Counted from the first letter of the stretch, positions 38,944 to 49,274 are shown. The stretch is 64,000 bases of DNA from Pseudomonadota bacterium (GCA_014382245.1 JACNKC010000115.1:1-64000), one strand, 5' to 3'. Program-made: numbers and translations. The notes: generated by a model from the sequence alone, not told the origin.

Positions 38944-40782
38944 GTGACCCCCGCGGACAATGTAAGCAGCGACTCTGAGTTGGCGGTCGGCCAGGAAGGC
39001 CGGGCGAGCGCCCTGTGGTGGCGCCTGGTCTCGGAGAACAACGCGTGGCTGTTCGGCGCCGCGATCCTGATCGGCGCGGTAACCGCGTTGGCCAACGTGG
39101 CCTTTCACTGGGCCATCGACGGCGCCCACGATCTTTTCTGGAACCAGCTCGGCAGTGGCCTTGGAATTGGTGGCCGAGATGTTGGCGACAGCGTGCTGGA
39201 CGGGCTGGGTTCGCTGCCCCGGAGGTGGTGGCTGGTTCCCGTCGTCCCCATGGCCGGCATGTTCCTGCTGGTCATACTCGACCGCTGGTTTCCCGGCGAG
39301 GTCCAGGGCTACGGCCTGCCCAATTTTCTTGAGAAGGTAAACATCAAGGGCGGCTTCATCCGTCGCCGCTGGATAACGCTCAAGACCCTGTCGAGCGCCA
39401 TCACGCTGGGGTCGGGCATGAGCGCGGGCATCGAGGGGCCGATCGCGCAGATAGGCGGCTCGATTGGTTCGACGGTTTCAAGGGCCATACGTCCGTCGGC
39501 CGAACGCCTGCGGGTGCTCATAGCCTGCGGCTCGGCGGCAGCGATCGCCGCGACTTTTTCCAGCCCGATCGCCGGCGTCTTCTTCGCCCAGGAGATCGTC
39601 CTGCTCGGCGAGTTCCAGTCCCAGGCCTTCGCGCTCATAGTGTTGGCGTCGGGCGCGTCCACGGTGGTGTCCCAGTACATGCGCGCCGATCACCAGGTTC
39701 TGCACGCGCCATCCTTCGACTACCCGATAAACCACGAGCTGCTCTTCTACGTCTTGCTTGGCCTGATGTGCGGCCTGCTCGCGGTTTTCTACATCAAGTC
39801 TTTCTACGGGATAAGAGACTGGTTCCAGCGCTCGCGGCTGTCGCGCAGCGTCACCCCCATCCTGGGCGGGTTCATAGTGGGCGTGTCGTTGATATTTTTT
39901 CCGCAGGTCAGCGCCAGCGGTTATGCCACCATGAACGAGGTGTTCGCCGGTGGCCTGAGCGTGGGCCTGCTGTTGTCGCTGGTACTGGTCAAGATCGCGA
40001 TGACCGGCGTGACGCTGGGTTGCGGAGGATCGGGCGGGGTGTTTGCCCCGGCCATGTTCATAGGGGCCGTGTTCGGGGGTGGCTTTGCGTCGCTGGTGAA
40101 CATGCTCATACCCGGGGCGCTGGGCGCGAGTGGCAGTTTCGGGCTCATCGGCATGGGCGCTTTCCTCGCAGCCGCGACACACGCGCCGATGACCGCGATA
40201 TTCCTGTTGTGGGAAATGACCAGGGACTACAACGTGGTGCTACCCATCATGATCACCGCCATAACGGCCACCCTCGTGGCCCGGCGCCTGATGACCGACA
40301 GCATAGACAGCTACGACCTGAGTCGCCGCGGACTCGACATACACGCCGGCGCCGAGGCCAACCTGCTCAGGGGGCTTTACGTCCGGGGGCTGGTGAGCAG
40401 GGACTTCCAGCAGATTCCCGAGTCGATGGCCGTTACTGATTTTGTGCGCTACGTTACTAACAGCCACCACGTGTACTTTCCGGTAGTGAACCGGGATAAC
40501 GAGTTGACCGGGATAATCAGCATGCAGGACCTCAAGACAGTGCTGTTACACCGTGATGCCTGGCCGTTCCTGGTTGTCGGCGAGCTGGCAGAGACCGATG
40601 TACTCACCGTTTCGGGCTCGGATAACCTCTACGATGCCATGCAGTTGATAACCGCGCGCGGACTGGAGCAGGTGCCGGTGGTCGATGAATCCGATCGCAA
40701 GCGGGTCATAGGTATGCTCAAGCGAGCCGACCTGCAGAACTTTTACCAGAAGCGCCTGCTTGCCAGGGAGCTCCACGGCTGA
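38944..40782 (+). CDS. ClC-family chloride channel/antiporter with C-terminal CBS domains
   Basis: GSGMSAGIEGPIAQIGGSIGS, CGGSGGVFAPAMFIGAVFG; CBS pair at C-terminus. Confidence 0.95.
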   Translation: MTPADNVSSDSELAVGQEGRASALWWRLVSENNAWLFGAAILIGAVTALANVAFHWAIDGAHDLFWNQLGSGLGIGGRDVGDSVLDGLGSLPRRWWLVPVVPMAGMFLLVILDRWFPGEVQGYGLPNFLEKVNIKGGFIRRRWITLKTLSSAITLGSGMSAGIEGPIAQIGGSIGSTVSRAIRPSAERLRVLIACGSAAAIAATFSSPIAGVFFAQEIVLLGEFQSQAFALIVLASGASTVVSQYMRADHQVLHAPSFDYPINHELLFYVLLGLMCGLLAVFYIKSFYGIRDWFQRSRLSRSVTPILGGFIVGVSLIFFPQVSASGYATMNEVFAGGLSVGLLLSLVLVKIAMTGVTLGCGGSGGVFAPAMFIGAVFGGGFASLVNMLIPGALGASGSFGLIGMGAFLAAATHAPMTAIFLLWEMTRDYNVVLPIMITAITATLVARRLMTDSIDSYDLSRRGLDIHAGAEANLLRGLYVRGLVSRDFQQIPESMAVTDFVRYVTNSHHVYFPVVNRDNELTGIISMQDLKTVLLHRDAWPFLVVGELAETDVLTVSGSDNLYDAMQLITARGLEQVPVVDESDRKRVIGMLKRADLQNFYQKRLLARELHG

Positions 40783-40812
40783 TATCCGCCCGGGGGTCAA
40801 GGTTCAACGGCG

Positions 40813-41655
40813 ATGGCAGGAAAGGGAATAATCATAACGGCGGACGACCTCGGCATGTACCCCGAGGTGAACGACGCCGTCATGGATGGCTACGACTCGG
40901 GTATCATCTCGAGCACGGGCCTGCGCGTTAACGGTCCGGCTTCGCGGTCGGCCATGGTCTCGGCCTCCATGCGTTCGGGGCTGGGCACGGGCCTGCACCT
41001 GGTCTTGTGCGAGGGCACGTCCACGCTTTCGCGGCGTCACATACCCAACCTGGTCGACGCGGGCGGCCGCTTCGTGGACCGTCCCCTGGAAGCCATGTGG
41101 CTGTACCGCAGGGGCGGTGGACTGAAGAAGGAGCTGCGTGCCGAAATTCGCGCCCAGGTCGAGAAGTTCCTTTCCGGCGGTCTCGTACTGAGCTACGTTT
41201 CGAGCAGCTACGGCCTGCACCTTCTGCCCTCGGTGCTGTCTATTCTCAGGGAGCTGTCGCTGGAGTATCCGATCTGGGCCATGCGCAAACCCTGCGGCCC
41301 GACCTGGAAATACAGCAGGGAATTCGTGGTGGGTGACTGGGAGCGACGCGTCGAAAATGCTGCCATGCGCCCCGCTCTTGCCTGGGGACGACTGCGCTCG
41401 GGCAGGTTTCGCGGACCCGACCGGGTAGAGATACTGGGCCGTCATCGTCCGGTGACCGAGGGTGGCATGGTCGAGTTGCTCGCTTCGCTCAAGAGTGGCG
41501 TCACCGAGTTGGTGTGTCACCCTGGATCATTGCTGCCGCGTTACGACGGCATGGGCGAGGCCGCTGCGCTCACCAGCCCGATGGTTCGCAATGAACTCGC
41601 GGCGCGGGAAGACATCGACCTGGTCTCGTACCGGGATATTTCGGAAGAAGCCTGA
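40813..41655 (+). CDS. ChbG/YdjC/HpnK-family carbohydrate deacetylase
   Basis: IIITADDLGMYPEVNDAVMDGYDSGIISSTGLRVNGPA, GTGLHLVL, ELVCHPG. Confidence 0.88.
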   Translation: MAGKGIIITADDLGMYPEVNDAVMDGYDSGIISSTGLRVNGPASRSAMVSASMRSGLGTGLHLVLCEGTSTLSRRHIPNLVDAGGRFVDRPLEAMWLYRRGGGLKKELRAEIRAQVEKFLSGGLVLSYVSSSYGLHLLPSVLSILRELSLEYPIWAMRKPCGPTWKYSREFVVGDWERRVENAAMRPALAWGRLRSGRFRGPDRVEILGRHRPVTEGGMVELLASLKSGVTELVCHPGSLLPRYDGMGEAAALTSPMVRNELAAREDIDLVSYRDISEEA

Positions 41656-41682
41656 GCCCGGGGGCGATAATCCCGACGGCAA

Positions 41683-43041
41683 TTAAATCCCGAGGGCGAC
41701 GCTGAGCAGGCCGAGGAAGACGAGGAAGCCGAGCATGTCGGTTCCCGCCGTCACGAACACCGAGGAGGCAACCGCCGGGTCTGCTCCCAGCCGCCGCAAG
41801 CCCATGGGCACGAGCGTGCCGAGGGCCGCGGCGATGAGCATGTTGATGATCATCGCGGTGGCCATGACCGAGGCCAGCCTTACGTCACGCGTCCACGCGT
41901 AGACAGTAGCCGCGGCCACCGAGCCCAGCACCGTGCCGTTGAGCAGGGCGATTGTCAGTTCGCGGATTACGATGCGGCGGGTGTTATGCGGGCTCAGCTC
42001 GCCGAGCACCAACCCGCGTACCACCATGGTCATCGTCTGGACGCCCGCGTTGCCGCCCTGGCTGGCCACTACCGTCATGAAAGCCGCGGCGATGGCCACC
42101 TGGTGTATGGTGTCCTGGAACAGCGAGACCGCCGCCGCGCTCACGGTGGCGGTCATGAGATTCAGCCCCAGCCACGGAAGCCGGGTGCGCAGGGCCTTTA
42201 CGGGCCCGTGCAGGCCCAGCGGTTCGTCGCCCACGCCGGCCATCTTGAGCATGTCCTCGGTGGCTTCTTCTTCGATGACGTCGACCACGTCGTCAACGGT
42301 TATGCGACCGACCAGCAGTTCGGCAGCGTCGACAACCGGTAGCGAGAGCAGGTCGTATTTTTCGAACAGGTGCGCCACTTCCTCCTGGTCTACGGTCGCG
42401 CTTACCGACACGAGGTCACTGAGCAGGATCTCGTCCACCGACGAACCGTCGTCGGCCATGACCAGGTTGCGGACGGGTACGTAGCCTACGAGCTTTTTCT
42501 TGTGGTCGGTGATGAATACGTTGTGAATATCGTGAAAATCATCGCGGTGTTGCCTGAGGTAGGTGCGCACCTGTCGCACGGTGGTTCCAATATCCACCGA
42601 CGCTACCTCGGTTTTCATAATTCCGCCGGCACTGTCGTCGGGGTAGGAAAGCAGCCCCTGCACGTCCCGCCGGGTCTCCGGGTCGGCCCGGTGCAGGAGC
42701 ATCAGCTTGCGGTCTTCGGGAAGTTCGCCCAGAAGATCAGCGGCGTCATCGCTGTCGAGGCCTTCGAGCAGCGCGGCGATGTGTGCGTCGGCCAGGCGCG
42801 CGAGCAGGGCCGCACGGGCCGATTCGCCGACGTCGCTTATGACCTCGGCCGCGCGGTCGTCATCCAGTACCGAGAATACCGACAGGCGCTCGTTATCGTC
42901 GTCGAGCTGGTCGAGGATCTCGGCTATGTCGGCGGGGTGAAGGTGGGCGGTTTCCTGGCGTAGTACCAGGTCGTCGGCCAGCGCTGCCGCCGCAAACACG
43001 CGTTCGCGTGCTTCGCGCTCCTGCTCGACGGTGTCGCTCAT
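41683..43041 (-). CDS. mgtE: Magnesium transporter MgtE
   Basis: HPADIAEILDQLDDDNERLSVFSVL, CBS pair, ASQGGNAGVQTMTMVVRGLVLGEL. Confidence 0.95.
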   Translation of the reverse strand: MSDTVEQEREARERVFAAAALADDLVLRQETAHLHPADIAEILDQLDDDNERLSVFSVLDDDRAAEVISDVGESARAALLARLADAHIAALLEGLDSDDAADLLGELPEDRKLMLLHRADPETRRDVQGLLSYPDDSAGGIMKTEVASVDIGTTVRQVRTYLRQHRDDFHDIHNVFITDHKKKLVGYVPVRNLVMADDGSSVDEILLSDLVSVSATVDQEEVAHLFEKYDLLSLPVVDAAELLVGRITVDDVVDVIEEEATEDMLKMAGVGDEPLGLHGPVKALRTRLPWLGLNLMTATVSAAAVSLFQDTIHQVAIAAAFMTVVASQGGNAGVQTMTMVVRGLVLGELSPHNTRRIVIRELTIALLNGTVLGSVAAATVYAWTRDVRLASVMATAMIINMLIAAALGTLVPMGLRRLGADPAVASSVFVTAGTDMLGFLVFLGLLSVALGI

Positions 43042-44864
43042 TTCCGCTTTTCCTTGTCCCCGTGCCTCGCCCTGGTCAACAGGAGAGCCTCCCCGTCCGG
43101 GTCGCCGCCGTAGGTATAGCGCAGAACCTCCTGCAAGTAATAGTCGCCGGCAGGCGGGAGGGAATTCTCGTTTACCAGCAGCCAGGTGTCCTGCCCTTCG
43201 AACAAGGGCAGGTACTCGTCCACTCGGTATACGTTGCGACCGGCGTAGAAGACGGCTCCGTAGTCAAAGCTGCGGTAGAAAAACATCGGCGCTTCTTTTT
43301 CGGGGAGCTGCACGTTGACCCTCGCCATGAAATCGCGCAGGCCCTGTTCTCGTCCGAGCTGTGTTTGAAACACCAGTGGCAGCGCGAGCTGCGTCACGGC
43401 AATGGCCGAGGCGAGCAGCAGTGCCGACGCGACCGGTTTGTGACGGGCAAGGGCTGCCACCGCGCCGCTCGCGCCCAGCAGCAGCGTGGCCGCCCAGGCA
43501 AGACTGGCCACGGGATTGGCCGCAATGGTATCGCGGATAACCGGCAGGTTGGCGGCGTCGCTGCGACTGAGCAGCGGGTTCAGCCAGGCGGTGACATCGA
43601 CTCCGAGTGCTTGCGCGACCACCACGATGAGTGGCAACGCCAGCACGGCGGCCACCAGGCTCGCCAGCCAGGAGAGCACGCGCGAGGGCCGCGCGTCGGG
43701 CGCGGCCTGGTCGTTGGACGCCATCGACGCCCACCAGGCGCCGTAGAGCATGGCCAGCGCCGGGTAAAGGCTGAGCAGGTAGACGCCTCTTTTCGATCCG
43801 GCCAGCGAGTAGACGAGCAGCGTGACTGCAAACCAGCACAGCAACAGCGTGGTGGCCTGGTCGTGCTCGCCGCGGCGTGCGCGGGCCACGAGGCCGACCA
43901 CCAGGCCGGGTGCGAACAGGCTCCACGGTGCAAATCCACCGAGCAGGGCGGGCAGATAGTAGAGCGGGGAGTGTACGTGGCCCACACCCGGCGCCTGGGC
44001 ACTGACAAGTCGCTGCAGGTTCTCCTTCATGACCAGCTTTTCGAAAAACGGCATCCCACCTTCCCAGCCGGCAGCCAGGTACCAGGCTGCCGCCAGCGAC
44101 AGGATCGCAAGGCCTTTGCCGGGGCGCAGCCGCCGCAGGTATTCGCGGTCACCGCGCAGCAGCAGGAAGCAGGCAATAACGGCTACCGGGATCACCAGGC
44201 CTACCGGTCCTTTTGCCAGTACGGCCAGGACCGCGCAGGCGTAGAAACCCGACGACAGCGGTCTGCGGTCACGCAGGTAGTCGCGCATGAAGAACAGCAG
44301 CGCGCCGGTCGTAGCCGCGGCCAGTACCATGTCCACGCGCGCGGTGGTGGCCGAGATAGTCCACTGCACGGTGGTGAGCAGCACCAGGGTTGAGAGGAAA
44401 GCAGCCAGTGGTCCGAAGAATCTCGCGGCGGCGGCGGCTACGGCGGCGGCGCAGGCTATCGATGCCGCGGCCGAGGGCAGGCGCGTTGTCCATTCCGAAA
44501 CGAAACCCGCGGCGAGGCTCACGAGCGCACCCAGCCAGTGAAACAGAGGTGGTTTCGACGGCATCTCGTGGCCGTTTCTCAGCGGCAGTATCCAGTCCCC
44601 GTTTTCTACGATGGCCTGCACGACAATGGCTTCGCGGGGTTCACCCTTGGTGTAAAAGGGGACCTGCGAAATCGGTACGACGTAGAGCAGCGAGGCCAGC
44701 GTCAGCAGCAGGGGCAGCAGCAGGAGCCAGCCTCGATTGTGGTCCCCGGTGGTCGTCGCGGCTGTAGGGGCGGCAGTGGCCGGGGTGGCAGTGGCCGGGG
44801 TGGCAGTGGCCAGCGTGGCCGGCGCCCGCGAAGTGCTTGGAACTGGTGAGGGCGGCGGCGACAC
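43038..44864 (-). CDS. ArnT-like glycosyltransferase family 39 membrane protein
   Basis: PFYTKGEPREAIVVQAIVENGDWILPLRNGHEMPSKPPLFHWLGAL; multi-TM; overlaps the mgtE start by 4 nt. Confidence 0.88.
   Translation of the reverse strand: MSPPPSPVPSTSRAPATLATATPATATPATAAPTAATTTGDHNRGWLLLLPLLLTLASLLYVVPISQVPFYTKGEPREAIVVQAIVENGDWILPLRNGHEMPSKPPLFHWLGALVSLAAGFVSEWTTRLPSAAASIACAAAVAAAAARFFGPLAAFLSTLVLLTTVQWTISATTARVDMVLAAATTGALLFFMRDYLRDRRPLSSGFYACAVLAVLAKGPVGLVIPVAVIACFLLLRGDREYLRRLRPGKGLAILSLAAAWYLAAGWEGGMPFFEKLVMKENLQRLVSAQAPGVGHVHSPLYYLPALLGGFAPWSLFAPGLVVGLVARARRGEHDQATTLLLCWFAVTLLVYSLAGSKRGVYLLSLYPALAMLYGAWWASMASNDQAAPDARPSRVLSWLASLVAAVLALPLIVVVAQALGVDVTAWLNPLLSRSDAANLPVIRDTIAANPVASLAWAATLLLGASGAVAALARHKPVASALLLASAIAVTQLALPLVFQTQLGREQGLRDFMARVNVQLPEKEAPMFFYRSFDYGAVFYAGRNVYRVDEYLPLFEGQDTWLLVNENSLPPAGDYYLQEVLRYTYGGDPDGEALLLTRARHGDKEKRK
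44773..44817. repeat. 15-bp tandem repeat, 3 copies, in the N-terminal coding region of the GT39 gene
   Basis: GCAGTGGCCGGGGTG x2 then GCAGTGGCCAGCGTG; encodes (TATPA)-like repeats on the minus strand. Confidence 0.85.
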
Positions 44865-44977
44865 GACGCGCGATACTAGCTTGCCCGCGCAGCCGTTTCA
44901 CCAGCCGGGCGCCTGCTGCCGCGGCCAACGGCGGGCTTGCGCTGGCGTGTAAGCCAGACCGGGGCTAAGCTTTGTCC

Positions 44978-45445
44978 GTGGCCGAGCTGCAAACGAGACA
45001 ACTGCCCAGGCTGGGATCCGACGAGCTGGCGGATCTGCCGGGGCAGGGGCGCAGGGTGCTGCTGCTCTACAAGGCCAGCTGCCCCACCTGCCGCATCGCC
45101 CTGCCCCTGCTCGAGCAACTCTATCGCCGGGGTGAAGGCATTATCGACATCGTGGCCGTGTCCCAGGACACCCTGGAGGAGACCGAGGACTTTGTTCGCG
45201 ACAACAAGATAACCATGCCGGTGTACCTGGATAACCCCGGCTGGCCGCTGTCGACCGAGTTGGGCCTGGCCTCGGTACCGGTGCTGCTGCTGCTCGATGG
45301 AGACTCGCTGGGGTCGGCTATCGAAGGTTTCAGCCGCGAGGAGTACCGGCGGGAGATGGAGCTCATGGTCAGCGCCGCAGGGCTGGAATGGGATTGTGCC
45401 TATCTCTTCGATACCCCGGAGTTACCCGACTTCAAGCCCGGTTGA
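44978..45445 (+). CDS. Thioredoxin-like/peroxiredoxin-like protein
   Basis: RVLLLYKASCPTCRIALPLLEQLY ... NPGWPLSTELGLASVPVLLLLD (CxxC and cis-Pro region). Confidence 0.82.
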   Translation: MAELQTRQLPRLGSDELADLPGQGRRVLLLYKASCPTCRIALPLLEQLYRRGEGIIDIVAVSQDTLEETEDFVRDNKITMPVYLDNPGWPLSTELGLASVPVLLLLDGDSLGSAIEGFSREEYRREMELMVSAAGLEWDCAYLFDTPELPDFKPG

Positions 45446-45524
45446 GGCAGCCGTCACCTGCAGGGGTAGTTATCCCTGTTCTCCACTGGCGACCCGCTGG
45501 TCGTTGCCAACCCGGCCGGGCTGG

Positions 45525-46475
45525 TCAGCCGGTCTCGAGCAGTTCTTCTTCGGTTACTTCAGATTCGCCGTCGTCGCTGCCGGCCCACACGATCTTGCGG
45601 TAGTCGAAGTTGCGGTTGCCCAGCAGGTCGGATTTCACCACTTCGAAGTAAGGGGACAGGTCGAAGTCCCGTGGTGTGACCAGGTTGGGGTCGCAGGCTG
45701 TGAAGACCCCGTCGCTGACGAGGTCGGGCTCTGCCCGGCCGAACCACCTCTTGCGTGGCTTGCCGGTACCTACCTGCACGCGCCCGGAAACCCGCGGCGA
45801 TGTAACCAGTGGCTGGACCGGGTAACGTACCTTCTGAAAGGCAGAGGTTATCTGGGCCGAGCAGATTACTTCCTTGGACAAGGTGCCCGCATGCTCGAGC
45901 ATACTGCGCCGGAAGCGCTTGGGAACCAGGGTCACCGGAAAGAAGTAACGGAGCAGGTCGAATATATGTTCGACGTTGTACTTCGAGCCTATCTGGTCGA
46001 TGACGGTGGCGAGCACCGTGTTTAGGTCACCGGGTCGCAGCTTGAAGGGGCGGCATATTCTCACGTTGTGGTTGCGGTATTTTGACAGCGGAGCGGAGGC
46101 GACGCCGTTCTCGACAGTGGCCTCGACCAGCAGTGTCGAGGCTTCGTCACCGTATAAGCGGCGAAGTTCGTCGGCCTGGGGCCCACCTCGCTTGAGCAGC
46201 GCGTCACCGACGTAGAGCGCCGAGTGCGACCACGAACTCTGCGTCAGGTACTTGATGACTTCGCTTATGCGTTGGCTCCCGTCCACCAGCAGAACGTCGC
46301 CCGGCTGTATGACATGGCGCAGGCGACCCATGTCACTGGGCAACAGTTGCCGGTAGCCCATGCGTTCCCTGACAAGGATGGCCGTCAGACGGCCGATGAT
46401 GAACTGTTTCAGGCGCTGGTACATGTGCTCGCGGAGCTGTCCGCAGTCATACATTCTAGCGCCCGGAGGGTCCAC
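45525..46475 (-). CDS. YiiX-like permuted NlpC/P60 (papain-fold) protein
   Basis: VIQPGDVLLVDGSQRISEVIKYLTQSSWSHSALYVGD ... VICSAQITSAFQKVRYP. Confidence 0.75.
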   Translation of the reverse strand: MDPPGARMYDCGQLREHMYQRLKQFIIGRLTAILVRERMGYRQLLPSDMGRLRHVIQPGDVLLVDGSQRISEVIKYLTQSSWSHSALYVGDALLKRGGPQADELRRLYGDEASTLLVEATVENGVASAPLSKYRNHNVRICRPFKLRPGDLNTVLATVIDQIGSKYNVEHIFDLLRYFFPVTLVPKRFRRSMLEHAGTLSKEVICSAQITSAFQKVRYPVQPLVTSPRVSGRVQVGTGKPRKRWFGRAEPDLVSDGVFTACDPNLVTPRDFDLSPYFEVVKSDLLGNRNFDYRKIVWAGSDDGESEVTEEELLETG

Positions 46476-46592
46476 TGGGAATGCGTTTTCGCCGGCCGGG
46501 CTGATTTTCCCCCTACCGGGTGGCGGCTTTTCCCGCTAAGCCGGTCTATGGCCGCGGCGGCGCTGCGCGTCAATGGCGCCCCCTTGCGGGGG

Positions 46593-47981
46593 TCAGCCCA
46601 AGAACAACTGTTGAAGGACCACGCCCACCGAGATGGTGGCAAACGCGATGTAGAACAGGCTCACACTCGACATGGCCAGTCGCGCTGTCATCGAGGGTCG
46701 GCACAACTCGGGCAATTCGCGGATGTTGCTCCACAACAGCAGGGGGCAGTAGACCGCCATGGCTATGCCGCCGAAGAAGCCGGCCGAGAGCAGGAAGACA
46801 AACGGGGGCAGAGCCCCCCATGCCCAGGTGAGCGCGGTGCCCACCACCATCCAGCCCAGGGCTATGCCCCGGTACCAGTCCTTGAGGCTCCAGCGGCGGC
46901 TCCAGCGGTAGTTGTTGCGCAGCAGGTCTGAGCAGCTGCGAGCCACGCCGTCGAGCAAGGTGAGCTGGGTGGTGAACAGGCAGGCGATGCCTATGACCAT
47001 GAAGAGAATTTTTCCTCCCGGTCCCCACACGGTGTCCAACAGCACCGCCTCTTCGTAGAGCAGGGCCTCGTTGGACGGCACGATGCCGGCCGGGTGCAGC
47101 ACTGCCAGCGCGGCAAAGATAAACAACAGTATCGTCACGAGGTTGGTGAGCCAGAAAAAGATCACCTGGTCACGGGCCATGTGTTTGAACCATCGTTTCC
47201 AGCGGTCAGCGTTTGCGCTGTTATCGTCCGGGATCCAGGCTTCGTTTGATTCGCCGGAGTCGGCCAGGTGCCCGCACATTCCCCAGCCCTTGTCGCGCAG
47301 GTAATACGAGAACAACAGGTTGGCGGTTCCCCCGGCGCCGGCAAAGACGATGGCTGACAGCAGTTGGTAGGGCGGCATGTCGGGTGGCTTTACGCCCACC
47401 GAGGCTATGCCGCGGGCGAGCTCGGCGACGGTTTCTCCGTTGCCCAGCCTGGCCACTATCACCAGCAGGCCCAGTAGCATGAAGAGAACCAGGGCGGTGA
47501 CGATTTTTTCCATCCACCCGTAAACGTTGCGCGGTCCGAACATGACCAGCGCCACGATGGCGAAGGTGAGCGCGGTCCAGGCCCAGGGATCGCCGGGGCC
47601 ATCGAGTCCGACCACGAGCACCTTGACGGCGCCAGCGCAGGTACGCGCCCAGCCCGGCAGTATCCACGACACGACGTTGAGCAGCAGGAACACCGGCACC
47701 CAGCCGCGCCCCCGGCGGGCCAGGGCCCCGTATGCGCTTTCACCCGTGGCCAGGGTGTAGCGGCCTATCTCCAGGTTGATTATCAGTTGCAGGCTCACGC
47801 CGAGCACGGCGGCCCAAGCCACCGTGGCGCCGAAGCGGGCCGTGGTGACGGGCCAGATAACCAGCTCGCCCGCACCAATGGCCAGGCCGACGAGCATGAC
47901 ACCGGGCCCGAGCAGGCGCATGAAGCCACGCGGCTTGTCCGGGAGCAGGGCGGGGCGTAGCGGGGGAGGCGAAACAGGCAT
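46593..47981 (-). CDS. Nramp-superfamily transporter (Nramp-related)
   Basis: LLGPGVMLVGLAIGAGELVIWPVTTARFGATVAW; about 11-12 TM segments; lacks canonical DPGN. Confidence 0.82.
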   Translation of the reverse strand: MPVSPPPLRPALLPDKPRGFMRLLGPGVMLVGLAIGAGELVIWPVTTARFGATVAWAAVLGVSLQLIINLEIGRYTLATGESAYGALARRGRGWVPVFLLLNVVSWILPGWARTCAGAVKVLVVGLDGPGDPWAWTALTFAIVALVMFGPRNVYGWMEKIVTALVLFMLLGLLVIVARLGNGETVAELARGIASVGVKPPDMPPYQLLSAIVFAGAGGTANLLFSYYLRDKGWGMCGHLADSGESNEAWIPDDNSANADRWKRWFKHMARDQVIFFWLTNLVTILLFIFAALAVLHPAGIVPSNEALLYEEAVLLDTVWGPGGKILFMVIGIACLFTTQLTLLDGVARSCSDLLRNNYRWSRRWSLKDWYRGIALGWMVVGTALTWAWGALPPFVFLLSAGFFGGIAMAVYCPLLLWSNIRELPELCRPSMTARLAMSSVSLFYIAFATISVGVVLQQLFLG

Positions 47982-48010
47982 CGGCTGAGTCGAATCCGCT
48001 GCTTTGCTCT

Positions 48011-49093
48011 TCAGAGTATGCCGCGGTCGAGCAGGTACTCGGCTATGAGCAGGGCACCCTTGGCCGCGCCCATCTTGGTGTTGTGTGACACCAGCATGTA
48101 GCGCAGGCCGTGCCGGTACAGCGGCTCTTCGCGGATTCGGCCCACCGAGGTGGTCATACCGTCACCGGCGTCGCGGTCGAGCCTGGGCTGCGGCCTGAAG
48201 GGGTCGTCGTGCACGTATATCAGTGTTTCGGGCATCGAAGGCAGCTTGAGCCGCGCCGCCCGCTTGCCCGCCGTGCGCAGGGCCGCGGCCGCCTGGGCAG
48301 GTGTCGCAGGTCGTTCGAGTTCCAGCGATACGGCCTCGGTGTGGCCTTCGAGCACTGCCGCCCGCGTACAGGTGCACGACACCTTCACTGACGATTCCAC
48401 GAGCTTGCCGGCGACGACCTTGCCCAGCAGCTTGCGGGCCTCGGCGGTCACCTTTTCTTCTTCCGAGGGAATGTAAGGGATGACGTTGTCTATGGCGTCC
48501 AGCGCGGCTACTCCCGGCGAGCGGCCGGCCCCGGAAATGCCCTGCATGGATACCATCGATACTTTTTTGACCCCGAAGCGTTCGTCCAACGGCTTCAGGG
48601 TTATGGCCAGGCCGGTAACGGTGCAGTTGGGCTGGGGCAGGATGAATCCTTTCCAGCCACGGTTCTTCTGTTGGCGGCGTAGCAAGGTGGCCTGTTGCAG
48701 GCTGACGCCGGGCAGCAACAGCGGCACGTCGTCTTCGTAGCGAAAGGCGGAGGCGGTGCTCACGACCGGGGTGGTCTGTGCGTACATCGGCTCGAGGTCG
48801 ACGGCGACGTCGGATTCCACCGCCGAAAACACGAGGTCGACGTTGTCCAGTTTCAGGTCTTCCCCGTTCTCCACGGTCATGTCGAGCACCGATTCCGGGG
48901 GACTGCCGCCAGCCCACCAGCGCAGTGAACCACTGGACTCATGGCGCAGTGCATCAGCGTATTTTTTCCCCGCCGAACGGGGGGAAGCCCCCAACCGAGC
49001 GATCCTGAACCAGGGGTGCTGGGCCAGGGCCGCAACGAATTGCTGCCCGGCAATACCCGTGGCTCCGACAATAGCTACTTTCATTTTTTTCAT
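48011..49093 (-). CDS. asd: Aspartate-semialdehyde dehydrogenase, archaeal/fungal-like branch
   Basis: VAIVGATGIAGQQFV, PQPNCTVTGLAITLKPL, SMQGISGAGRSPGV, SCTCTRAAVLEGHTEAV. Confidence 0.92.
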   Translation of the reverse strand: MKKMKVAIVGATGIAGQQFVAALAQHPWFRIARLGASPRSAGKKYADALRHESSGSLRWWAGGSPPESVLDMTVENGEDLKLDNVDLVFSAVESDVAVDLEPMYAQTTPVVSTASAFRYEDDVPLLLPGVSLQQATLLRRQQKNRGWKGFILPQPNCTVTGLAITLKPLDERFGVKKVSMVSMQGISGAGRSPGVAALDAIDNVIPYIPSEEEKVTAEARKLLGKVVAGKLVESSVKVSCTCTRAAVLEGHTEAVSLELERPATPAQAAAALRTAGKRAARLKLPSMPETLIYVHDDPFRPQPRLDRDAGDGMTTSVGRIREEPLYRHGLRYMLVSHNTKMGAAKGALLIAEYLLDRGIL

Positions 49094-49274
49094 GCCGGTC
49101 TCACCTGTAAGTGACAGAGTTTACGCGTGCCTGCAGGGGATTGAAACCAGTTGCGGCTTGCCTGGGCAACCCTCGTTGTTTGAACGATCGTTAAGTGGTC
49201 CGGGCACATGCGCTGTGTGCGAAGGGGGGGGGTGAACTTGCCCGCCACGGCCGCCGGGGCTACTGTAATTGTGT

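Noticed and set aside
43008-44393. 461 aa plus-strand ORF opposite the GT39 gene
   Set aside because: Shadow ORF; minus strand encodes a convincing polytopic glycosyltransferase.
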